Notes under the pieces: model-generated
What the model was told of the DNA's origin: nothing
Seen by the model: the letters and a program-made list of their open reading frames with translations, nothing else
Databases searched by the model: none
NCBI GenBank assembly: GCA_000711775.1
Contig: ARYC01001087.1
Coordinates: forward strand, 1 to 64,000
Length of the DNA: 64,000 nt
Source: Oxytricha trifallax
Taxonomy: Eukaryota > Ciliophora > Spirotrichea > Sporadotrichida > Oxytrichidae
Reading direction: 5' to 3'
Made by a program: the position numbers and the translations under genes
Shown: piece after piece, positions 22,968 to 33,358 of the stretch
Layout of the letters: every line of letters starts with the position of its first letter
Position numbering within the stretch: the first letter of the stretch is position 1

Positions 22968-23951
22968 GCAAATTGGATAGAAATGCATTCATTGAATGAA
23001 TTACTATGTGTTAAATGATCTTCAGCTGTACTACAGTTATACATAATTATGGATTCCAGCACAATCAGAACTTATATGATATAATCAAAAACTAAAATAG
23101 CAATAAGTTAGTTCAAAAAGATCAAACATTTTACTTTCAATAAAAATAAAACATAATATTTATAATATAAATTTATATTAATCTAAATAATTTTTTAACT
23201 TATCACTTCTTTTATAAACCAATTTTTAGTAGTTTTATTAATTTTTTATAAATTAACCTTTATATAAACCGTTGTAATCCTAATTTATAGTTTTAGTTTT
23301 TTGTTCTTACTAGCCACTCATAGAATTAGTGCCAGCTAATTAGAATAATTAAAGTTATTATTTAGTATTTTTTTCTCTTTATTATATATTTAAGTGATAA
23401 TTAAAAGTATTTATTTTAATAGATTAATTAATAATAAGATGCTTTGAATAAATTTGACTATTATAATATATGTAAAATGTAATGAACAAAACATTTAAAA
23501 CCTTTATGAATCGAGTATCTGTTTAATAGATTATATATAGAATATCAAGATTTATTTTGAAATTATTCAATATTTAGATCTATTCAATAGTCTAAACCTG
23601 CCTGGACAAGTGACATTGGATAATTACACGAATTGGCATTAAATGGCTCAAAACAATTCAACATTTCAAGAAGTGACAAAAGTTGCTTATAAATATGCAA
23701 CTTGTAACCTTTACCTTAAAATATCCTCAGAATCTTCACAGAGTCATATTTTTTATTCTGATTTGAAACTCAATACTTAACTAATATAATCATAATAACA
23801 CTTAATTTTAAAATTATTAAGTAATAGGAATATAATAAATTAAATCTAACTTAATCTTATAAATATTCTTTAGCGTGTAATTTTATCCTAAAAATTTATG
23901 AGATGCTATAATACTTTTTGGCGAGATTGCTAACAATAAGTCTATTGTTTA
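22968..23951. other. AT-rich spacer
   Basis: Nothing supported. Confidence 0.35.
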
Positions 23952-24227
23952 AGGAGTCCAACTCACTTAAGCATTCACTCCGTTATTTCTTTTATTGATT
24001 ACTTACATCACAGGATCAGCAGAATTAATTCTCTTAATGAAGATACTTTACTTTCTTGCAAAGATTGATCTTGCATGAATATTTATATATATAATCATTT
24101 ACGTTTACCGCACAATCTGAAAAGAATCTCGCTAATTTATGTGCATGTGAATGCTTAATCTTTTAAGTCAACTCACATTATGAATCAAGAGCCATTTTCT
24201 AGCTTCTATTTCTAAGATTCATTTTGA
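23952..24227 (+). pseudogene. Short gene remnant with one internal TGA
   Basis: One phase reads THLSIHSVISFIDYLHHRIS and RINSLNEDTLLSCKD, then TGA (about 24,066), then NHLRLPHNLKRISLIYVHVN and THIMNQEPFSSFYFQDSF to TGA 24,225-24,227. Composition is protein-like on both sides of the internal stop. No family recognised. Confidence 0.35.
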
Positions 24228-25214
24228 ATCTCTCCGCTCGTTGCTTAACTTAACTAATTTCAAATCAATGATTCTCAAATTACTTTTATGTTTATTTTTT
24301 CTCAACAGAACTCTTTAATAAGTTGACCTCGTTATGATCCAACAATATATTTAAACATTAAGATAAAAAATATATAATGAATCTAAACAAAAGAAGGAAT
24401 TAGAGCAAGTGTATGAACTATTTTTAAAGTAAAGAAGTTGAAGAATTTTTAAAAAATTGTAAATAAATATGTGTTTGTAGAAAAAAATATAGGCAAAATT
24501 GATTATGCTTTAAATTGCTGCTTATTAATACAAGGGAAATATAATAGTTTGAAATTTAAAATGAATGTGAACAAATTATTTAGTTTATAACTTATTTTCT
24601 GCTTTATTATTAATGAGTAAGCATAATTATTAAATAATTGAAAATATATAACTTAATTTTTATTTTTAAAATCTAAAAGAAATTATTTGTTTGAAAAAAA
24701 TTAAAATCAATTATAGTCTCAATAATATTTAACTATTAGGTATTGATTTATCATAGTTAAAGTAAAAATTTTGAATTTTTTAAATGAGGACACAATAATA
24801 AATTGTAATTTATAAACAAAGTTTAAAAGTAATTAAACTTTTTCGTATAATTCCCACTATTTACACAAGCATTTCTAATAAACTATCAATCTTTAAATAA
24901 TTAGGTTATTTTTATAAAACTTTTTAATTAATATTATAACAATGTTAAATGACAAATGTAAGGAAATCGAGAACACGAGAAAAACTGGGCAATTTTTCTC
25001 TATTTTATTACATAAAATATGAAAAGTTGATAAATATTGATTGATTTATATAAATGATAAAACAAAAGTCTGTATTATTGATTAGATTCAAAAGAATCTA
25101 GAAATTTATTCTTGTAAATAAAACAAATCCCAAGTTTTATATAAAAGAATTTGAAGAATAGGGAGATTAATTAAAAATGATGCAAATATACATTCATATA
25201 AATAATCTAGTCTG
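24228..25214. other. AT-rich spacer
   Basis: Nothing supported. Confidence 0.4.
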
Positions 25215-25697
25215 TCAATGTTTCTTCACTTGACTTTGTATAATTGAGTGAAATTCTCTGAGCACTGTGACCCTTCCGAAGTGATAGCTAATTTTAACAT
25301 CGATTTCTCTGAAGCTAGCCATGCTCTTTCTTGCAGCAATTGAACCTCTGAGGACCTCTCCTATACAAATGGTGAGCTCACGATTCATCTAGAACACAAC
25401 TTGCTTCCAGTGATTAGAGGCACAGTATGGGGAGGTGGTAAGAGCAATAGGGTTTTATGGGTCTCTGAAGTCATTCATTGTTGAACCATGTGATTAGGCG
25501 TGGCATTTATCATTGCAGTTGAATGTAGTTTCATGTTCTGAGGTGGACCCATCTTCACCCTTGTGCATGGTGCAGAGATTTTAATCAAGAACCCTGCATT
25601 CGTTTGAGATAATCATGTCACCCTTGCAAATGTCATTTAATGGCTCGTTTATGAAGTTCCCTGCCCCACCTTACATATCAACACCATACACATCATC
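25215..25697 (-). CDS. Protein arginine N-methyltransferase, C-terminal fragment
   Basis: Type I PRMTs methylate arginine in histones and RNA-binding proteins using S-adenosylmethionine. Only the C-terminal beta-barrel part is here. It starts at DDVYGVDM (the family W-x-DVYGFDM motif) and carries LTTSPYCASNHWKQVVF, the hallmark THWKQTVF strand, then LTICIGEVLRGSIAAR (TGEEIFGTI in PRMT1) and REIDVKISYHFG (RDLDFTIDLDFKG), ending in TGA at 25,215. TAA/TAG serve as Gln. The codon just before DDVYG is TGA (25,698-25,700), where the family has Trp. The SAM-binding half is absent upstream. It is a truncated pseudogene, or a segment whose partners lie elsewhere. Confidence 0.78.
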
Positions 25698-25700
25698 TCA

Positions 25701-26147
25701 GATAAAGCAAGTTGCAAAATTAGGTATCAGGGGTTTTTCGCAAAACAGTATTGCAAACGAGAGCAAAAAAGAATTTTCCTGTTGAGGGATCTGGCAGAGG
25801 CACCTCGCGATTCTCCATGTTTTGATCTGCGGAAATGGAGTATCCTACTCACACATCTACCCCAGGGGCCGAGATAATTGAACATCTTTATTTTTCAGAC
25901 CACCCTATGGCATTAAGCGAGCGCTTTGGGAACATTTCCTTGGTAATGGTATCGATGATGTTGATCAAATTAATCTTAAACTTGCGGATCTCTCTTAACT
26001 GTTTAACCTTTCCTCTCTGCCCCAAGCCTTTTCCTCTATCTTTCTGTGCTGGACGCTACTTCGGATTCCTCCACTATACTAAGGATTTCAATTAAGATGG
26101 AGTGCTCTTACTAATGGGGGAGAAGAGGAATCTTAATGTAGTGTACA
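25701..26147. other. GC-rich linker with coding-like frames on both strands
   Basis: It separates the PRMT fragment (minus) from the YHYH gene (plus). On the minus strand, 25,845-26,100 gives QLREIRKFKINLINIIDTIT and KEMFPKRSLNAIGWSEK. On the plus strand an 86-codon frame (25,835-26,095) is also open. The minus-strand reading has the better composition. No family is recognised, and whether it belongs to the PRMT gene is open. Confidence 0.35.
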
Positions 26148-26699
26148 CTGCGCGCTGCGCTCGTTGGCGTCTCAACCAATGGGGTTCCCACCGACTCTGG
26201 CTCTTCAGAGCTCTTGAATGACTTCTTCGCACCAAAGAGAACAGGCTCAGATGCCAAGAGAGTAGAAGTTGATCTATGTTTAGGAAGCAGTGAATATAAG
26301 ACTTTCTATCACTATAACTCTTTCAGTCCTTGCGTTTATGCAAACAGTATCAGTTCAAATGAAGTTGCTACATCATGCTCTTCAAATTCACAATGCACAA
26401 AGGACTACTTGAAATACGCCAACACTAACCTTCCAACTGCCCAAAGAGTCACTAGTATTGTGGGTATTGCATGAGATGGTCACATGATTGTTGGACCATA
26501 CAAAGCCACTGGGGTTTTATGGCAGCCATGTGATGTTGATGGTTGTAATGGTGTTACAGTAAATGGCAAATACGTCAATGGCTCCACCCCCCTCTTACAC
26601 TGTACCCGTGCCTGCAGGGCACCCCGCTGGTAGTACTGGTCCAGTGTTGCCTCTACTAGAAGCCATTAGCACTGGTCGTGTATTTCTTATCATCCTTGA
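26148..26699 (+). CDS. YHYH-domain protein, partial, with one in-frame TGA
   Basis: The YHYH family comprises secreted or surface proteins of unknown activity. The order of motifs fits: LVGVSTNGVPTDSGSSELL, a middle with EVDLCLGSSEYKTFYHYNSF (the YHYH motif here is YHYN), Cys-rich VATSCSSNSQCTKDYLKY, IVGIA before a DGHMIVGPY segment, and WQPCDVDGCNG. TGA at 26,472-26,474 interrupts between GIA and DGH; the following phase is unchanged to TGA 26,697. Plain ATG starts are lacking, so the 5' part is missing. A decayed paralogue lies at 5.6-6.0 kb. No signal peptide is visible in what remains. Confidence 0.68.
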
Positions 26700-27250
26700 T
26701 TAGATTACTGTCTAAGGGGGGGTCGCCATTTATAGCTGTTAGTAATAACCTTTAATTAAGAATAAAATTTAACTCAAATCACACAATTAATTTGGTTGCT
26801 TTTTAATTTGTGAAGGCCCCCCCTATATATATATATATATTGTACTAAGTTAATTAAACTAAAAGCAACCATATCCCTTATAATAATAAAAATACTAAAT
26901 TAATTTTGAATTCAAATTTAAATTAACAACTTCCTTATCTCTATTGATTTCATACTTTTATAAATAAATTAAACTAATTAATTCTAGTTAATTGCAAAAA
27001 ATTAGATAAATATAAAAATTTGAGAATAATTATATTATATAATCATAATACTTATTACATTATTGATTCTTGCTCATCTGGTTTAAATTCCAAAATATTT
27101 ATTTAAATTCTATTTATTTTCTTTAAAAACATATAACTAATTAGATTATTTATGAATTTGAATAATTTATTGAATTGAAGTATTTTTTATCGATATTTGT
27201 AACAATAAACTAAATATTAAAATTTTTGCTTAACCAAAATAAAAAGAATA
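26700..27250. other. Spacer with a TA microsatellite
   Basis: Contains a C6 run followed by (TA)n at about 26,824-26,842; otherwise AT-rich. The first 40 bases still resemble the tail of the YHYH paralogue. Confidence 0.5.
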
Positions 27251-27730
27251 AGCGATGAATTCGATTTAGTAGATGAATCAGAAAAACAAGAGGAAACAGA
27301 GAAAACTAAGAAAACAGAAGAACAAAGAAATATGCAGAATTGTTAGACTGGAGGAGACGAAGGAGTTAGAGGATATCGAAGAAAATTGTAGGAAGCTAAT
27401 GATTAGAGAAGATCTCTCAATTTTCCTTTACTTCTAATAATAGAAACCAGTTATATTAGAATGCTTCTGCAAGTATTCGTCAGAATAAAAAAAAAATAGT
27501 AATAAGTTAACTAGATATTGGTATCTTTGATATCCCAACTAACTTTATTTTTTAATAAAATTAGCATCTTGTTCAATCCTCAAAATTTAAGGATAGCAAA
27601 TCGTTTAAGAATAAATTGCTACATTTTGTTAAATTTAATTAAAATTAACAAATCTAAATTTTAAAACACTAAAATTCGTATAATAATGCTACTCAAAGAA
27701 TTTAATTTTTCTCAGGTACAGTTTTCTTGA
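27251..27730 (+). CDS. Acidic coding fragment, uncertain phase
   Basis: The first 200 bases read SDEFDLVDESEKQEETEKTK, then GGDEGVRGYRRKLQEANDQR, in a frame open to TGA at 27,728. A second phase over the same bases (RLEETKELEDIEENCRKLM, REDLSIFLY) is as good, so a frame change near 27,330 is possible. The distal half is AT-rich and may be non-coding. Function unknown. Confidence 0.33.
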
Positions 27731-28087
27731 TCCAAATCAAGATTTAACAATATAGCTTAGCTTCATATTAAAATTAGACCTGACCATATCCGATGTTTAA
27801 TGTTTATTGCATTTGTATAATTGGAAAATAGCAAGCAAATGCTGATTAAGAAACCTGTAAAATAAACAAGGACTCTGATATCAACATTAAATTTTTATGT
27901 ATTTTATAGAATCAGGCAGGAATAACTATAGAAGAAACTTGAGTGATGTACCACAAACAATTTCGGAGTATCAAATATCTTCATCCGAACTATAAAATTT
28001 ATAATGAAAATTGAATAAGAGAAAATTAATCAGAGTAGTAAAGTTATTGATACCAGTAAAAAATAATGCATAAAAAAACCTTAATAG
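27731..28087. other. AT-rich spacer
   Basis: Nothing supported. Confidence 0.35.
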
Positions 28088-28285
28088 ATGAGATTAAATA
28101 GAATTAATACTATCCATGAAGAAAGGTAGATTATCTTAATCAATAAAGTGATGCTATCACAATGGAAAAATCTCAACCAAGAGTTCAGCAATATGCATAA
28201 AAACATTTTTCTATAAACAAATTAAAATCTTTAAGAAGCATAACTGCAACTATAGGAGTTTCAGTAGAAACAGGTTTGGAAATGA
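28088..28285 (+). CDS. Gln-rich small protein, 65 residues
   Basis: ATG-to-TGA frame: MRLNRINTIHEERQIILINK, then QWKNLNQEFSNMHKN and a Gln-rich helix with heptad-like spacing (NLQEAQLQLQEFQQKQVW). Probably coiled coil. No family recognised; may be one segment of a longer gene. Confidence 0.35.
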
Positions 28286-28534
28286 ATTATATTTTTTTAT
28301 CAATCTGTAAGCGATTAAAAGCTCTAAGATTTTATTGTAAGACTTTATGAATGCAAATCTCAGAGCAAACTCATCTTAGTTCTCTATAATTTAATTATGC
28401 ATTAGAGCCATAAAATCAAAGTAATTACATAAGAGTTTAGTTTTATACTGATTTTTCTTTTTCATAATCACACAAATGTAACCCAATATAAAAAAATACT
28501 CTCGGCACTAATGTGCTAATGCAAGAAAATAAAG

Positions 28535-28618
28535 ATGAAAGATATAATTGAAGCTAATCAGAGATTTTGTTCCAAGAGTGTGTTAGGATAGCCTCTTGAA
28601 ATGTAGATGATTGCATGA
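28535..28618 (+). CDS. Tiny frame, 27 residues
   Basis: MKDIIEANQRFCSKSVLGQ followed by PLEMQMIA and TGA. The phase stays readable after the stop (KREIFKKKLKEV). Too short to be sure; listed as a possible coding segment. Confidence 0.22.
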
Positions 28619-30675
28619 AAAGAGAAATTTTCAAGAAAAAGTTAAAAGAAGTTTGATTTATGATGTTTGAGTTTATAATGGCGTTTAAGTTAAAATATTT
28701 AATTTCATTGCATTATTTTTAAATCATACAGAGTTTCATATGCTGGTTCAAAAATCGTTTGTTTGCTTCCATTAAATAAACTCTCTCACTTGGCCTTATA
28801 CAATTGCTTGTTAATAAAATCTCAATTCCTCTTAATCTTTTTAAGAATAAGACCCTTTGAAATGATTGCTTAGGCTCTCCAGCCTTCATTAGTTTTTATT
28901 GAAACTTTCAGAAGGTGCATTAATTTCATCAATATCTCTAAATTAAATTACGTTTGGTTATTGATTTCTTAGTGGGATAGTTAATATTTTTTATATTTTA
29001 AAAATATGATCATTTCGAAAGAAATTCCTTAAATTGGTTTTAAAGAACCTCATCCATGTTTTCAAATCATTTAATGAGTTCAGTGTATTATATTATTCTT
29101 ATGCATTTATATAAAAAAGAAATTGATAAAAATATAATAATTAATAAAATTAAAATATGACTTTTGTATGATTTTTATTATAATCAATTGAGTTTATAGT
29201 TTATTATGCATGTAATTTAATATAAAGTACTATAGTACTGAAATATTAAGATATGAGACAAGGATAAATAGTTGATTAATATTAAAGACAATAGAATTTT
29301 TAATCTAATCAAATAAAATTTATAAAATCCATTAAAAAGAAATATTATATTAAGATCAATTTATAAGGTTTTTATCATTTTATGTCAGTAAATGTATTTA
29401 AAATCATATTGCATTAATTCATTTAATGTTCAGAAATTATGGTTAAAAATCTTTATTTCCAACTAAGGCATTTTTCTTTTGATATTAAATTTTAAAAATA
29501 TAAAATAATTAGTAAAATAAGTTTTCTGGCATCATTCTAGGAAATCACTACCTTAGCATTTAAAGTAGTAAGTGTTAGATATTTGAAATCAATGAATTCA
29601 GGTCAACTTAGAACTAGTCATCCGAATGAGTATATAATTATTCTTCTCCCTTAACTATCACCTCCTTTCCTGCTTATACTTGATAATTGATGATGTTGAA
29701 GAGATACTAAGGCTGGATTTTTCGAGTAAGTAGAAGAAATATTGCCTGACTATAGGGTATAAATTTTTGAAAACATTTGGGAGGTAAATGTCAAACACTT
29801 ATTTGTCACAAACCAATAAAAATATATCTGACTCACACATAATTCATAGCACTTTGGGACCTTGACATTTTTTATATATTCCATCTTTAGATATCGTTTG
29901 TTCACAAAAATTATCAGCATTAAATGTTTTATGTTGACTCTTTCGATTTGTGATAAGCAGTATGATAGTATAATTTCAGTTTTTTATATAATATTAGAAG
30001 ATTGTTGGGAAGTTCACATTTCTTTTCATAAAATTTTATGCCTTTCCTGATTTTATAAATCCCAATTTTTTAATATTATATGATTTCTCCTCTTAAATAT
30101 ATGATAATCCTGCAAATTAAATCTTAATTAGTTAATTGAAAATGTAAAAATACTCATTAGTTTAGATATCCAAAAATTTAGGAAATGCTAAGTGATTGTA
30201 TTCGGTTGTATTTGTTGGTAATTTTTTGTAAATATTTTAGATTATTTGGTTTAATTTTCATTTTTCATCAATCTATAATTAATCGCAATAATATAATTTG
30301 CTTTAATATAAGATTAAGTGATTGTATTAAAATATTTTAATGTCATAAAAATCGCAAATTCATTTATTTTTATCATATAAATCTAAAGAATGTATCATAG
30401 AAATAATTCACTTTTTATTAATCAAAGTGATCTACAACTATATTGTCAGCAAAACTTAATCAATAAAAGTCAATAAAAGAGAGAAAAGAACAAATGCAAA
30501 TAAAATCGAGGTAAAATCTAGGAAACTATTTTTTTTTTTATTTTTTATTTCATGAAGAGCTTGAACAAAAAGCCTTCATATTCTAAGTCCAAAAGAATTT
30601 TAAGCATGAAAACCAAAACTAATAAAAAACATATAAAAAAGTAATACCATCACAATTATCGTAATAACCACTAAA
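28619..30675. other. Long AT-rich stretch, no gene seen
   Basis: Two kilobases of A/T-rich sequence. The 62-residue frame at 29,862-30,050 is Ile/Phe-rich and not supported. Confidence 0.4.
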
Positions 30676-31224
30676 ATGCCAGATCGTGAGCATTTAAGAG
30701 CTTTATCCGAGTCATGAGATAATCTCTGAGCTTTAGTAGATTATAGATTAAGTAAGACTCATATTTTTAGAATAAAAAACTATCTCATGAGATACTGCCC
30801 AAAACAATTATATGCAGACAAAAGTATAGAATTAAAACATCTAGCGACAGGCTTTCATTTATAGTAAGTTTTCAATTCTATCTTATATTATAACTCTTTA
30901 TCATTCAACATTTTGCGAGCTTGATGGAAGGTTTCAGCATAAAATGGTTAAAAAATTAAATCAATTCCTCATCTAGGATAAATCATTTTATGTAAGATTA
31001 TTAGCTTAAATATCAACAAAATGTGTATAATTTAACTGCTAAAAACGAGAGAAATTAAACAAATTGACAAAGAACTCAAGATCTACTCTCAATCACATAT
31101 CCTCAAGTTTAGTTTGGCTTGCTTCTTTCAAAGGATATCCAACTATCGTATATAATATGAAAAATAGTTGATCATATTAATTAGATTAAAATTTTTAAGA
31201 TGCCTTTAATATTTTTAAAAATGA
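30676..31224 (+). pseudogene. Unrecognised gene, one phase with internal TGAs
   Basis: ATG at 30,676 (MPDREHLRALSES) is followed in the same phase by YLMRYCPKQLYADKSIELKH, LATGFHLQQVFNS, WKVSAQNG and, from an internal ATG at 31,021, LLKTREIKQIDKELKIYSQS, ending in TGA at 31,222-31,224. TGA interrupts at about 30,715, 30,727 and 30,931. The last 67 codons are open alone. No family recognised. Confidence 0.35.
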
Positions 31225-31439
31225 AAATATACTTGCAAATGTTTCATGTTCTTCTTCTCATTCAAAACTCTAATATCCATTAACTAGATCTTTTAGTAAT
31301 TTGATTTGTAGGGTATAGATGGGATCTTATTGGCTTAAGTAAAGAAAATGCAGGTTTTATGTGAATATAATAAATATTAATTAAGTATTGGTGTACTTAA
31401 GTCAAATACATTTTATCGGTTTATTTTTGTGGTATCTCT

Positions 31440-32755
31440 TGAACTTAGCTTTCTTTAGTGTTCAAGTATATCTTCTAATGAGGATCTTGGATATGCTGGA
31501 GCTCTCACTATGATCATCTCAACAATTTTCTTAATCTCAATGCATTTATCTTCTTGCTTGATATGTTTATCAGCCAACATTATTGATTACTTCTCTTGTT
31601 TTTTTTTCTCCAAAGTAAGACATACTTTCCATATCGCACTCTAAGATAATTACTGCTACCGCCCAGACATCCCAATAAATCAAGACCATTAGTCCACTTC
31701 TCTCTTACAGGGAAGTACCAAGGTGTTTCTAATACTTTAACAATAGTCACTATTTCTTACCTTATTGCTATATTGAAATCAATGACTACAATTTCTGAAG
31801 GATAGAGATTTAATATTACATTTCCTTGCTTCAAATCTTTATGAACATATCCCAGATCATAAAGCTATTTCACACCCTTGATCATATCCTTGAGTATATC
31901 ATTCAAGTCATTTGGGTATCTTTCATGGTTTAGATAATCTCCTAGAGAATATCAAACTTCTTAAGTAGAATTGCAAATATATAGAATACTCCATCAAATT
32001 TAAGCAAGTTCTTGCATTACCTATTCTGAGCCTCTCTTAGTATTATGCATTCATTGGCAAACTCATTTTTATACTGCTTGTTCCTAATAAGATATTTTAA
32101 AGTACATACCTTATAACCATACTCATAAACTGCTATTAGTTTTGCCTTGTTAACTACATCAATATGTAAATAGTTGTCAATGCAAAACTGTGATATATTG
32201 CATTTAATGCAGGTATATACATAGAACTGTCTTAAAAGCATGTTATATATATCTCATTAGGTGGTTAGTTTATTGATTCATATCTTTTCTGCATATGAAG
32301 TCTATCTTCCTACTCTCTTTAAGACTCTAGAGTATTGGACTTTCTCTTGGCTAGTAAAAGATTTTATAATTCTTTATCTTTTCATTAAAAACTCGCTAAA
32401 ATGATGTTTATCATGTGTCTTTTAACTTTAGCTGAGTGATAGTAAGACTTCATACAAGTCGTGCACCAGTACCTAGTATTGACTTTATCATGCTTTAAAT
32501 ATACCTTAGTTTTGCCAGAGTATATCTCTTTGACACGCCTCTTTAAACTGGATTCGGTTGAGAAGAAATTAAACACGACTTTCAATCGAAAAGTTTGTTT
32601 TTTTTTTCTTTTGTTTGCTGTTCTTTTTCTTCCACAAACAATTAATTTTGTGTTTAAACTCCTATCTCTGCGCTCTATTCCTTATTATTAACTTCAATAA
32701 TGAAGACCTCTGCTTCAACCTCAAGAGGTCTTATCTCTATCTCCCTCTCAACATA
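31440..32755 (-). pseudogene. Solitary TBE-type zinc-finger/kinase gene, degraded
   Basis: Reading the minus strand from 32,755: an acidic N-terminus (VEREIEIRPLEVEAEVF); VYLKHDKVNTRYWCTTCMKS and YHSAKVKRHM, aligning with YLKHDKIDGKYFCPYCNKQY of the 14-kb TBE finger; EFANECIILREAQNR, aligning with EFVNEYQALTKARDRQ; LYDLGYVHKDLKQGNVIL for HRDLKPEN; VVIDFN with DFN as in the TBE copy; TPWYFPVREKW and DVWAVAVIILECDM. Frames change at least four times. No transposase, 22-kDa gene or C4A4 tip is near, so it is a lone relic or an independent family member. Confidence 0.85.
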
Positions 32756-33079
32756 AATAACTTATGGCTTTATGTGGTGGCATAGTTCAGCTATGATTAC
32801 CAATAGAAAATAGAAACTGCTTTATGATATAAGTTAGCCGCCATGATTAAATTCAATTTAAATTTCTATTATAAATCAATAATTACCTCTCAAGTAATAA
32901 ATACTGTGTTAAGGAATTGGTACAGCTGCAATTTCGGTTGATTTTGAACTGCTAGACATCATATTTATACTAAGTTTATAACTATAAATTTTCTAATTTT
33001 ATGCTAAATACTTTTCTTATTTGTACAAGATAGGTCTAAACTGAACTTATTAAATAGGAGTTATCTGATATGTCTGAAA

Positions 33080-33295
33080 GTGAGCGGTTTAGTTGAAGTG
33101 CCATTTTATGTGCTTTCTTTGAGATCTTCATGTTTTTTTGAAGTAATTAAAGTGAAAGCTGGCTTTGAGCTTCCAGCTTGTAAGGAAGTTTATCATTTGC
33201 CCTGTGGCTGCTTGTTGGGAGCTCGACTCGTTGATAAAAAATACTTAGAATGTTTTAAAGCTGAGTAGCAGGTACCATGTTCTGAGAATGAATGA
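33080..33295 (+). CDS. Cys-rich frame, ~71 codons
   Basis: Open from a TGA at 33,074 to TGA at 33,293 (one TAG as Gln). Sequence includes VKAGFELPACKEVYHLPCGC, LLGARLVDKKYLECFKAEQ and VPCSENE, with six cysteines spaced somewhat like a zinc-binding or disulphide-rich module. No ATG in phase. An overlapping ATG frame (MSESERFS) just upstream could be its start after a break. Function unknown. Confidence 0.4.
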
Positions 33296-33358
33296 TCTTT
33301 CTCTTTTGTTAAGTCTAGCAGCGATCCCTGAATTTTATAATTTCCTGTTGATGAGTTG

